Assembly: GCA_002402905.1 (NCBI GenBank)
Contig: DHGT01000155.1
Span: 7,266 to 28,916, forward strand
Source: Desulfatitalea sp. UBA4791
GTDB taxonomy: Bacteria > Desulfobacterota > Desulfobacteria > Desulfobacterales > Desulfosarcinaceae
Length of the DNA: 21,651 nucleotides
Reading direction: 5' to 3'
The notes under the pieces were generated by a model. That model made no database searches, was not told the origin of the DNA, and saw nothing but the letters and a program-made list of their open reading frames with translations. Positions within the stretch are counted from its first letter, which is position 1, and each line of letters begins with the position of its first letter. The translations under genes and the position numbers were made by a program. Shown here in pieces: positions 14,374 through 21,651 of the stretch.

Positions 14374-15602
14374 GATTGCTGTCCAAACAGCCGGTGATGG
14401 ACTCCGGCTTTGTATAATTTTCCATGTCCCGCAAGCCTGTACCGCTCGGGCTGGGCGGGCACGATAACCGACTCGCCACGCGCCAGAGTCATTTCGTATC
14501 CGTTCCCACCCCAGTGCATCTTGACTTGGCCTTCGATGCACAACACGATTTCGGGAGCCTCGACGCGCGGGCCGCTGTCGTATGGATTTGAAGGTCGGAT
14601 ATCCATGGTTTCCAGCTCGAATTCATCGGCAAAGCTGGGGTAACGCTTGATCGCGGGACCGGTCGGATCCGGCATCAGGATTTCCAGGGGTTCCGGCGTA
14701 AAGTCGACGACATTGAGCAGTTCGTCGACATCCACATGCTTAGGCGTCAATCCACCTCGAAGCACATTGTCGGAATTGGCCATCACTTCGATGGCCACCC
14801 CTTGGAGATAGGCGTGCAGCCTCCCCGCCTTCAGAAAAAGGGCCTGCCCGGCCTCAAGGGTGACGAGATGCAAATAGCAAGGGCTCAAAACGCCGATGTC
14901 GCCCGGGTAAGCGGTATCGAGCCGCACCATCCACTGATAGCTCGGGGATGCGGAACCGCTCCGGTTGGCCGCGGACACCAAATTCCCGACCAGTTCTTGC
15001 TGTCGATCTTTTGATAATGTCATCAGGTAGTTGAAGAAATTCTGCAAGCCGGCAGCTTGATTTTTCGAATAGAGCGAATCGAGATCGTTTTTCCGATGCT
15101 TAGGCCAGATCGGTTTCAGCAGATCGAGAATGGCCGCTGTATCGCGAAAACCGCAAAGCGCGGTAAATGGCGTCAGGGCGCACACGCATTCCGGTTTGTG
15201 CTGGACATCGCGGTAATTGCGATGGGGGGCGGTCAGGGCGATGCCGTGTTCGTTCTCCCGGGCAAACCCCTGTTCCGCCGTGGCTTTATCGGGATGGGCC
15301 TGGATGGACAAAGGGTGCTGCACGGCCAATACTTTGAAAAGAAAAGGCAATTGAGGCCCAAAACGGTCGACGGCGATCCGGCCCAGGATGGGCAGCGGAT
15401 CTTCTCGAATCAAGTCATCCAGATTGTGCCAGCGATCTTGATACCACACTTGTGAAGGGGCTTTGGGATGGGCCCCCATCCACAATTCCGCCTCGGGCTC
15501 ATTGCCCGGCGCGGGCCGCCCCAGCAACTCGGCGATGGCGGTCACCGATCCCCATGCATAGGGTTGGATGGCATTTTTCATTTTTAGCGGTTCTTTGAAC
15601 AT
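14370..15602 (-). CDS. manA: Mannose-6-phosphate isomerase, class I
   Basis: The 410-residue protein matches type I phosphomannose isomerase throughout: QPYAWGS near the start, the zinc-binding segments QAHPDK and HKPECVCAL, and the late LHAYLQG..IEVMANSDNVLRGGLTPKHVD block. It interconverts fructose-6-phosphate and mannose-6-phosphate in the cytoplasm using zinc, feeding GDP-mannose formation. Two starts are possible, ATG at 15602 (MFKEPLK) and ATG at 15581 (MKNAIQ); neither has a good Shine-Dalgarno, and a longer frame to 15662 runs into the divergent promoter region. It is coupled to the VOC gene by a 4-base overlap and divergent from queE. Confidence 0.93.
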   Translation of the reverse strand: MFKEPLKMKNAIQPYAWGSVTAIAELLGRPAPGNEPEAELWMGAHPKAPSQVWYQDRWHNLDDLIREDPLPILGRIAVDRFGPQLPFLFKVLAVQHPLSIQAHPDKATAEQGFARENEHGIALTAPHRNYRDVQHKPECVCALTPFTALCGFRDTAAILDLLKPIWPKHRKNDLDSLYSKNQAAGLQNFFNYLMTLSKDRQQELVGNLVSAANRSGSASPSYQWMVRLDTAYPGDIGVLSPCYLHLVTLEAGQALFLKAGRLHAYLQGVAIEVMANSDNVLRGGLTPKHVDVDELLNVVDFTPEPLEILMPDPTGPAIKRYPSFADEFELETMDIRPSNPYDSGPRVEAPEIVLCIEGQVKMHWGGNGYEMTLARGESVIVPAQPERYRLAGHGKLYKAGVHHRLFGQQS

Positions 15603-15669
15603 GTTGGTCGCTTTTATGTGTTGGGTTCGGGAGCTCGGTTTTGGATTTTCGGGGCGCTGCACAAGCCGG

Positions 15670-15698
15670 TTTACCTGCCCGGAACAGCATGCTATACT
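15670..15698 (+). promoter_or_regulatory. Candidate sigma-70 promoter of the queE operon
   Basis: TTTACC (15670-15675, 4/6 of the -35 consensus) is followed after 17 bases by TATACT (15693-15698). TGC immediately before the -10 makes it an extended -10 element. It lies about 50 bases before the queE start in the gap shared with manA. No preQ1 riboswitch consensus was recognised downstream of it. Confidence 0.55.
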
Positions 15699-15748
15699 TT
15701 AGCGCAACGCCTGGAATTGTCAAATTTTATTCAGAATATGTGATCTGC

Positions 15749-16393
15749 ATGGCTTTGCGAATCAACGAGATCTTTTACAGCATACAGGGTGAATCCACCG
15801 CCGCGGGTCTTCCATTCATTTTCACACGTTTGACCGGCTGCAATCTGCGTTGCAGTTACTGTGATACCCGCTATGCCTATGATGACGGCGATTGGATGGA
15901 GATCGACGCCATTGTTCAACGGGTGTCCGCATTTGGATGTCGACGCGTCACCGTGACGGGCGGGGAGCCGCTGACCCAGGCCGAAACGCCTGCCTTGATT
16001 GTCGACCTGCTCGACAAGGGGTATGAGGTTTCGATCGAAACCAACGGCAGCCTCGATGTCTCCGGCCTGGATCCGCGTTGCACCAAGGTGATGGACATCA
16101 AATGTCCTTCGAGCGGGATGCATCTGCATCACCTGTGGTCCAATCTGACGCATCTGGCATCAACAGATCAAATTAAGTTTGTCATCGCGGATTGGGCCGA
16201 TTTCGAATTCGCTCGTCAGGCGATGGAACGATTGAGCATAGATTTCCCGAGAGGCAATATCCTCTTTTCGCCGGCATACCGACGGCTCGCGCCGGACCAG
16301 CTGGCCGATTGGATGCTGAAGTACGGAACGGATGCGCGATTGCAGATTCAACTCCACAAATACTTGTGGCCGGATATAGAACGCGGCGTGTGA
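15749..16393 (+). CDS. queE: 7-carboxy-7-deazaguanine synthase (radical SAM)
   Basis: The 214-residue protein shows the QueE opening INEIFYSIQGES and the radical SAM cluster motif CNLRCSYC (C31, C35, C38; C-x3-C-x2-C), followed by TVTGGEPL and SIETNGS. It converts 6-carboxytetrahydropterin to 7-carboxy-7-deazaguanine with an Fe-S cluster and SAM, the second step toward preQ0 and queuosine. The ATG at 15749 is chosen because the 36 residues upstream in frame overlap the promoter and have no family match. queC follows after 46 bases. queD, queF and folE are not in the window. Confidence 0.95.
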   Translation: MALRINEIFYSIQGESTAAGLPFIFTRLTGCNLRCSYCDTRYAYDDGDWMEIDAIVQRVSAFGCRRVTVTGGEPLTQAETPALIVDLLDKGYEVSIETNGSLDVSGLDPRCTKVMDIKCPSSGMHLHHLWSNLTHLASTDQIKFVIADWADFEFARQAMERLSIDFPRGNILFSPAYRRLAPDQLADWMLKYGTDARLQIQLHKYLWPDIERGV

Positions 16394-16439
16394 CCTTATT
16401 CCGTCGCATGAGCCCACGAATGGAAGTATTTTTGCAAAG

Positions 16440-17132
16440 ATGAAAACTCCCGAAAAAGCGGTCGTCTTATCCAGCGGCGGCATCGATTCCACCACCGCTC
16501 TGGCCCTGTCCAGCGATGAGGGCTTCAGCCTTTACAGCCTCAGTTTCGATTACGGCCAGCGGCATGTCTACGAACTCGCGGCCGCCCGGCGGGTGGCCGA
16601 CTATTTTCATGTCGAACACCATCTGGTGGTTCGTGTGGACATGACGCCCATCGGCGGTTCGGCATTGACCGGTGACATCCAGGTACCCAAGGGGCGGGCT
16701 GCCGACGCGATGCTTGTCGATATTCCTGTCACCTATGTGCCGGCCCGCAACACGATTTTTCTCTCCTACGCACTGGCCTGGGCCGAGGTGCTCGGCGCCA
16801 CCCGAATCGTCATCGGTGTCAACGCGGTCGACTACAGCGGGTATCCCGATTGCCGCCCCGAATTCATCGCCGCCTTTCAGGCCATGGCCAATCTTGCCAC
16901 CCGGTCCGCCGTTCAGGAGGGTGTGGGCATATCAATCCATGCGCCGTTGATCCACATGACCAAGGCCCAGATCATCCAGGCGGGAACCGCATTGGGTGTC
17001 GATTACGGCATCACCCACAGCTGTTATGATCCGTCACCCGAAGGGTTGGCATGCGGACAATGCGACAGTTGTATGTTGCGCCGAAAAGGGTTCCAGGAAG
17101 CCGGTATCGTCGACCCGACCCGTTATCAATAG
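16440..17132 (+). CDS. queC: 7-cyano-7-deazaguanine (preQ0) synthase
   Basis: The 230-residue protein has the PP-loop SGGIDST (12-18) that binds ATP and a zinc site formed by C195, C205, C208 and C211 (CYDPSPEGLACGQCDSC). The VPARNTIFLSYA and GVNAVDYSGYPDCRPEF segments are typical of QueC. It turns the 7-carboxy-7-deazaguanine made by QueE into preQ0, using ATP and ammonia. The glycosyltransferase gene starts only 15 bases after the stop, which suggests co-transcription. Confidence 0.96.
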   Translation: MKTPEKAVVLSSGGIDSTTALALSSDEGFSLYSLSFDYGQRHVYELAAARRVADYFHVEHHLVVRVDMTPIGGSALTGDIQVPKGRAADAMLVDIPVTYVPARNTIFLSYALAWAEVLGATRIVIGVNAVDYSGYPDCRPEFIAAFQAMANLATRSAVQEGVGISIHAPLIHMTKAQIIQAGTALGVDYGITHSCYDPSPEGLACGQCDSCMLRRKGFQEAGIVDPTRYQ

Positions 17133-17147
17133 AGAGTTTTTTGGGAC

Positions 17148-18605
17148 ATGCGTGTCGCCCTGATGCATTTTCATCTTAACACCGGCGGGGTCACGACCGT
17201 TCTCCGGCAGCAGGCGGAAATCCTGATGGCCCGGAGACATGACGTCCTGATCCTGTGCGGGGAGAAGCCGATGGCCCGATGGCCTGTACCGGTGTCTGTC
17301 GTGCCGGGCTTGGCGTATGATACCGCTTCCCCGCAGACCGCACCCGGCGTTTCTGAAACGACAGATGCCATCCTGGCGAGCTTACGGCATCAATGGCCAG
17401 GCGGACGCCCGGATGTGATCCATGTTCACAATCCCACCCTGGCCAAAAACAGGCGCTTACAGGCCGTCCTCAAGCAGTTGCAGCAGACAGGCCTGGTGCT
17501 GCTCTGTCAGATCCACGATTTTGCCGAAGATGGACGGCCAAATGTCTATTTTCAGGAACCCTATCTGTCGGATTGCCATTACGCCGTGGTCAATGGGCGG
17601 GATCGACGCATATTGATCGCCTGCGGCCTCACGGAAAAAGGGGTTCATCATCTGCCCAACGCGGTTCGACCGTGGTCTTTGCAGGAGCAGCCACCCGCCC
17701 GCGCCAACGGCCACGTACTTTACCCGGTGCGCGCCATACGAAGAAAGAATATCGGGGAATCCATTCTCCTTCAACATTGCGCTTTTCCTGATTCCCCCTT
17801 GGTCATCACCCTGCCGCCGACCAGCCCTTCGGATGCGACAAGTTACCGCATGTGGCGCCGATATGCGGCCGATAAAGGCCTGGCCGTGGTTTTCGAAGCC
17901 GGGATTCGAGGCGATTTTCGACAATTGATGAACGAGGCGCGTTATGTGATCACCACCAGCATCAATGAGGGCTTCGGCTTTTCTTTTCTCGAGGCCTGGA
18001 CCGCGGGCAAGGCGCTATGGGGTCGACTGCTGCCCGATATTTGCCAGGATTTCATCGGATTCGGCATTCGCCTGGAACACCTCTATCCTCAACTGGGAAT
18101 ACCCGTGGCATGGATCGCTGTCGACGATTTCCAGCGGCAATGGCAAACGGTTCGCCGGCACGCTGCGGCGCACTTCGGCATGAAGATGGACGAACGGCAA
18201 ATACGGTCCGATGGGTCGAGCATCACAAAAAACGGGGTGATCGATTTCGGTCTGCTTTCGGAGCCCTTTCAACGCCAGGTCCTGGATCACCTGCTGTCGA
18301 ATGCTGATAGCTGCCGGCGGTTACTGGAGATCAATCCTGCACTGCAGGATTTCGGTTCGCGCCAGAGGATCCGGGATGCAGTAGATCATAATCGTCAGGC
18401 GATTTCGGCGCATTTTTCCCTGAAAGACTATGAAAAACGGTTGGTGAAACTGTACGAAAAGGTGTGCCATCGTCCAGTCAGGCAACAGATTGACAAGACT
18501 GCCCTCTTCCGGGCCTTTATGACCCCCGAGCGCTTCAGCCTGCTCAAATGGCGTGGATTCGAAGATGAATGCGATCCCCAAACAACTGATCACCCCCTAT
18601 CTTAA
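17148..18605 (+). CDS. GT-B fold glycosyltransferase, GT4-like
   Basis: This 485-residue protein starts with a Rossmann strand and a glycine loop (MHFHLNTGGVTT) and has IHVHNP in the acceptor domain. In the donor domain YPVRAIRRKN (192-201) is followed by an E-x7-E motif, E274 to E282 (EGFGFSFLE), as in retaining GT4 enzymes. The C-terminal 190 residues are not typical of the family. There is no membrane segment, so the acceptor is probably soluble or RNA. Donor and acceptor are unknown. It follows queC by 15 bases and overlaps the HAD gene, so it is read as the third gene of the operon. The N-terminus does not look like the DUF3524 domain of known queuosine mannosyltransferases. Confidence 0.8.
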   Translation: MRVALMHFHLNTGGVTTVLRQQAEILMARRHDVLILCGEKPMARWPVPVSVVPGLAYDTASPQTAPGVSETTDAILASLRHQWPGGRPDVIHVHNPTLAKNRRLQAVLKQLQQTGLVLLCQIHDFAEDGRPNVYFQEPYLSDCHYAVVNGRDRRILIACGLTEKGVHHLPNAVRPWSLQEQPPARANGHVLYPVRAIRRKNIGESILLQHCAFPDSPLVITLPPTSPSDATSYRMWRRYAADKGLAVVFEAGIRGDFRQLMNEARYVITTSINEGFGFSFLEAWTAGKALWGRLLPDICQDFIGFGIRLEHLYPQLGIPVAWIAVDDFQRQWQTVRRHAAAHFGMKMDERQIRSDGSSITKNGVIDFGLLSEPFQRQVLDHLLSNADSCRRLLEINPALQDFGSRQRIRDAVDHNRQAISAHFSLKDYEKRLVKLYEKVCHRPVRQQIDKTALFRAFMTPERFSLLKWRGFEDECDPQTTDHPLS

Positions 18606-19425
18606 ACCCCTCGAACCCCTCCCGACCTATGTGACGTCGGAGGGGCGTCTGACACCACCGATTCGGTGTTTGTTGTGCGATATTTACGGAACCTTGCTGA
18701 TCAGCGCCAGCGGTGACGTGGGGCAGTCAAGCCGGCGGACGCAGCCAATCCATCAGATGACCCGCTTGCTCGAACGTTACGCCATACCGATGACCGCCGG
18801 ACAACTGATCGAGAAGTTGCATGGGGCCATAAAAGAGGCACACCACAAGGCCAGAGGTATGGGGATTGAGTATCCGGAGGTGCGCATTGAAAAAATCTGG
18901 GAATCGCTGCTGCCTGGGAAAAGCAGCGAGGAGATCATCGGATTGGCCGTCGAATTCGAAATGCTTTTCAACCCGATCTGGCCCATGCCGCACCTGTCCG
19001 AATTGCTGTCGGCCTGCCGGGAACGGAACATTTTGCTGGGCATCATATCCAACGCCCAGTTTTTCACCCTGCATCTGCTCAAATTGTTGACCGGTAGTCC
19101 CGTGACCCGACTCGGTTTCAAAAAAGAGCTGACGTTTCTGTCCTACCGCCACGGTATCGCCAAACCGGCCGAGGGTTTGTTTCGTATGGCCGCGGATCGA
19201 TTAAAAAAACTGGGGATCGCCCCCGAGCAGGCCGTGTACATGGGAAACGATGAGCGCAAGGATATCGCGCCGGCCAAGCGCAACGCATTCCAAACCATCT
19301 TGTTCGCCGGGGACGCCCGCTCGTTGAGAATAGACCACGAAACCCATTCAATCGAACCGTTGGACCCGGATTTGGTTGTCACCGATCTGCTTCAAGTGAT
19401 ACCTTACCTTGATTCTAGGCTGTGA
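18565..19425 (+). CDS. HAD superfamily hydrolase
   Basis: The protein has 286 residues from the ATG at 18565; a GTG at 18553 is also possible. It overlaps the glycosyltransferase gene by about 41 bases, suggesting translational coupling. HAD motifs are present: nucleophile D39 in CDIYGT, S162 in GIISNAQ, K200 in IAKPAEG, and D229/D233 in GNDERKD. The residue two after the nucleophile, normally Asp in phosphatases, is Y41, as in haloacid dehalogenases (DxYGT), so phosphatase activity is uncertain. A cap of about 100 residues lies between motifs I and II. Pairing with a glycosyltransferase suggests action on a sugar phosphate or glycoside product, but no substrate can be named. Confidence 0.85.
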   Translation: MNAIPKQLITPYLKPLEPLPTYVTSEGRLTPPIRCLLCDIYGTLLISASGDVGQSSRRTQPIHQMTRLLERYAIPMTAGQLIEKLHGAIKEAHHKARGMGIEYPEVRIEKIWESLLPGKSSEEIIGLAVEFEMLFNPIWPMPHLSELLSACRERNILLGIISNAQFFTLHLLKLLTGSPVTRLGFKKELTFLSYRHGIAKPAEGLFRMAADRLKKLGIAPEQAVYMGNDERKDIAPAKRNAFQTILFAGDARSLRIDHETHSIEPLDPDLVVTDLLQVIPYLDSRL

Positions 19426-19451
19426 TGTCGTGTTGAGAAAGGAACCTATCC

Positions 19452-21278
19452 ATGCCCAAAACCGCGCCCAAGACCGCCAGCAGCAAGAAAACCACCCCAT
19501 CCGCCGCTCCTGAAAAGCAACCGGTTTACGTTCCCGGCCAAAGCCCCCAGATGGACGCCTGGTTTACCTCGTTTTTTATCGAAAACCATCTCGACCATTT
19601 CAGCAATCCGGAAAAGGCCGCTGCCGAAGAGCAGGTTCGTTTCATGGTGTACACCGAACCCAACGAACGCTATTACCCGTGTTCGGACAAGATGTTCGAT
19701 GCCATCATCCACCGGAAGAATTCGGCCCATATCCAGAAAGCCTACAACCAGGTCCTGCAGCGCCTGCTGGCCCTCATCGACAGACAGATCGAAGCCCCCT
19801 GGGAAAAAACCTACCTGGAGTCGTTGATTATCAACAAATATCAACATGAGACCCGGGACGAAATCATGATTCCGTCCCGGTTGGAAAAGCGCCTCATGCG
19901 CATCTACCTCAACCGGACCCACATCGAAGATCCCTACATGTTCGAAAAGGCCCAACGCAATGCGAACGCTCAAGCACTTTTGGACTCACCGGCGCTCAAA
20001 AAGGCACTCAATCATGTCAACGAAGCCGCGCTGAAAAATCCGCCCAAGACGCTGGACGATATCAAGAGTCAGATTGCGTCACTCGAGTTTCAGCGACTGC
20101 TCTGTCTGTCCAACACGCCCGAGTTATGGGAGAGCGATGGGACATTGAGGCACAGCGTCGAGGATTACCTTGCCATTTTTGAAAAGCCCTTTACCGGAGA
20201 GGGGCTACAGCCCTTGCTGGCATTTTTGGGGTTTGGCAAGCAACATCCGCCCAAGCGGCGAAAAATCCTCTGGCTGGCCGACGAGGCCGGCGAGGCCATC
20301 GTCGACCTGGCGGTTATCCGCCATCTGGTGGCCCAGGGCGACAAGGTGATCATCGCATTCAAAAGCGGTCCCCTCTACACCAAGGCGGATATTCACGACT
20401 TCACGACCGATCAGGTGTTCTGCAATGCCATCGGCCAGGCGATCATCATTCAAGATCCGAGCCTGAACAAAAACGACCTGGTGCGCACCCTGCGGGGCGA
20501 TACCCCGATCCTGGTGTTATCCGACGGTACCAATGAAAACCTCAATCTCATCCTCGTGTCGACGACCTTTGCCCGAATTTTCAAGGAGGTGGACGCGGTG
20601 ATTTCCAGAGGTATGGATCAGCGCCGCCGATTTTTCGATACCCAATTTCAATTCACCCAGGAGATTTTCAGTATCGCCGCCGAAAAAGACGGCAGCGTCT
20701 CGATTCTCTACAAACCACGACACCCTAAAGTGATTAAATTTTCCCATCAAGATCTGGAGCTTAAAGCCAAAAAGATCATCGATCAGATGAAGCATGCCAA
20801 GGACGAGGGCATGACCGTGATTTTTTACAGCGGCATCATCGGCTCGATCCCCGGCAAAATCGCCATGGCCAAAAAAATCATGTCGGTTTTCGTGGATCAC
20901 CTCAAAATGCAATCGTCGTTGACCTTTATCATCAACCCCTCCCAGTATTACGAACCCGGCATGGATGCCGACGATCTGATGTTCATGTGGGAAATTGTCC
21001 AGCGCAGCGGCATGATCGATATCTGGCGGTTTCAGACCTATGACGATATTGTCACCGCCTTCCAGATCATGAACCAGAAAATACCGCCCGAGTGGGTGGG
21101 CAAGGATGCCACCTACAGCACGGGATGTACCAAAGAGATGGCCATCGCCGTCGACGTGCAACACTCACATCCCGAGATGCAGATCATCGGTCCGGCCAGA
21201 GAACGCTTCATGCGACGCAAGGAATACGGCGTCGGCTCCATGTATGACCGGCGATTGGCGCCGGCATGCAAGGTGTGA
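19452..21278 (+). CDS. Large protein with DUF89/ARMT1-like core
   Basis: This 608-residue protein has a Lys/Ala/Pro-rich N-terminus (1-25) and a helical domain (about 35-255). A Rossmann-like region follows, with KILWLADEAGEAIVD (271-285), KVIIAFKSGPLYTKADIHD (298-316), ILVLSDGTNENL (353-364) and AVISRGMDQRR (382-392). These resemble, in order, the DNAGE..FD metal site, the K-GGP segment and the IxKG segment of DUF89/ARMT1 carbohydrate-phosphate phosphatases, but E278 replaces the usual Asn. About 215 further residues are not recognised, with GCTKEMAIAVDVQ near the end. It follows the HAD gene by 26 bases with AAAGGA before its ATG, so it is probably the last gene of the queE operon. The family call is tentative; it may be an uncharacterised family. 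Confidence 0.55.
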   Translation: MPKTAPKTASSKKTTPSAAPEKQPVYVPGQSPQMDAWFTSFFIENHLDHFSNPEKAAAEEQVRFMVYTEPNERYYPCSDKMFDAIIHRKNSAHIQKAYNQVLQRLLALIDRQIEAPWEKTYLESLIINKYQHETRDEIMIPSRLEKRLMRIYLNRTHIEDPYMFEKAQRNANAQALLDSPALKKALNHVNEAALKNPPKTLDDIKSQIASLEFQRLLCLSNTPELWESDGTLRHSVEDYLAIFEKPFTGEGLQPLLAFLGFGKQHPPKRRKILWLADEAGEAIVDLAVIRHLVAQGDKVIIAFKSGPLYTKADIHDFTTDQVFCNAIGQAIIIQDPSLNKNDLVRTLRGDTPILVLSDGTNENLNLILVSTTFARIFKEVDAVISRGMDQRRRFFDTQFQFTQEIFSIAAEKDGSVSILYKPRHPKVIKFSHQDLELKAKKIIDQMKHAKDEGMTVIFYSGIIGSIPGKIAMAKKIMSVFVDHLKMQSSLTFIINPSQYYEPGMDADDLMFMWEIVQRSGMIDIWRFQTYDDIVTAFQIMNQKIPPEWVGKDATYSTGCTKEMAIAVDVQHSHPEMQIIGPARERFMRRKEYGVGSMYDRRLAPACKV

Positions 21279-21315
21279 ATGGGCGGTTCCGATAGGTGTG
21301 GCCGCAAATCGGCTT

Positions 21316-21651
21316 TCAGGGCGACCCGCCAAGCAGGACTCTGAATTTTCCCCCGCCTCGATCGCGGTACATCAAGTATCCGTTTTTCCTGGCGAATAGA
21401 TACAAATCGCGGGTGATCCGAACATCCATATGGCAATAGTCGATGATTTTTTCGATGCGGCCCTGCTGCCACCACCTGAGGGCATCGAGACCGCTCGCAC
21501 TTTTTCGTGCGCCCAGGGTGGCCTCTGCCAGATGGTCCAGGGATAGTCGATATCCCAGCCGGTTTTTCACCGATTCCAGGATGTCGTATCCGGGCAGTCG
21601 CCAGAAATCGAAACGACTGTAACCGCTGAGCACCTTGTAGTCGAATCGTTT
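21316..21651 (-). CDS. YprB-like RNase H-fold 3'-5' exonuclease domain protein, 5' end outside window
   Basis: The frame stays open to the window edge, so only the C-terminal 111 residues are seen. They include LAEATLGARKSASG, LRWWQQGRIEKIIDYCHMDV and LYLFARKNGYLMYRD, which match the end of the ribonuclease H-like domain of YprB-type proteins. YCHMD fits the third exonuclease motif (Y-x3-D) of DEDDy nucleases. Such domains occur alone or fused to DEAD/DEAH helicases; which applies here cannot be seen. It converges on the DUF89-like gene with a 37-base gap. Confidence 0.75.
   Translation of the reverse strand, partial: KRFDYKVLSGYSRFDFWRLPGYDILESVKNRLGYRLSLDHLAEATLGARKSASGLDALRWWQQGRIEKIIDYCHMDVRITRDLYLFARKNGYLMYRDRGGGKFRVLLGGSP

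Noticed and set aside
14374..14541. 56-residue N-terminal extension of the VOC protein
   Set aside because: It is antiphase to the manA C-terminus and lacks family similarity; the ATGA overlap start fits the VOC domain.
15699..15748. preQ1 riboswitch before queE
   Set aside because: The short leader between the promoter and the start has no preQ1-I or preQ1-II like pseudoknot sequence that I can recognise.

Overview
The window looks like a chromosomal segment from a GC-moderate to GC-rich Gram-negative anaerobe, most likely a Desulfobacterota sulfate reducer of the Desulfosarcina/Desulfobacteraceae kind. That placement is inferred from gene style: a PfaA-type synthase, an NDP-forming acyl-CoA synthetase beside a crotonase, a MerR-like HTH protein and a Cys-rich YkgJ-like protein. 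There is no rRNA or marker gene to prove it. No tRNA, rRNA, CRISPR array, transposase or integrase was seen.

Left part (1-10.75 kb). A 104-bp repeat lies at the extreme left edge and again, inverted, at 10602-10705 (7 mismatches). Between the copies, in order, are: a MerR-like HTH protein (minus strand) whose C-terminus is encoded by the repeat; an intergenic leader with a strong terminator-like hairpin; a 2157-aa PfaA-like polyketide/fatty-acid synthase (KS-AT-ACP-ACP-KR-DH) without any pfaB/C/D partner in view; a Cys-rich YkgJ-like protein (minus) overlapping the synthase gene tail to tail; a class III cyclase-like protein that has lost its catalytic residues; a convergent REC-GGDEF diguanylate cyclase response regulator (minus); and a small unknown gene preceded by three TTGATCAA palindromes. 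The right repeat copy has nested inverted repeats and is bounded by a 10-bp direct repeat, like a MITE or other small non-autonomous element.

Middle part (10.8-14.4 kb). A crotonase and a fused alpha-beta NDP-forming acyl-CoA synthetase form a two-gene operon for acyl-CoA metabolism. They face a VOC/glyoxalase-family gene on the minus strand that is translationally coupled (ATGA) to manA, the type I mannose-6-phosphate isomerase.

Right part (15.6-21.6 kb). Divergent from manA is a probable five-gene operon: queE and queC (7-deazaguanine/queuosine precursor synthesis), a GT4-like glycosyltransferase, an HAD-family hydrolase that overlaps it, and a 608-aa protein with a DUF89/ARMT1-like core. 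The coupling of queuosine precursor genes with a glycosyltransferase, an HAD protein and a DUF89-like protein, opposite manA, is the most suggestive functional grouping in the window. The right edge holds the 3' end of a YprB-like RNase H-fold exonuclease gene on the minus strand.
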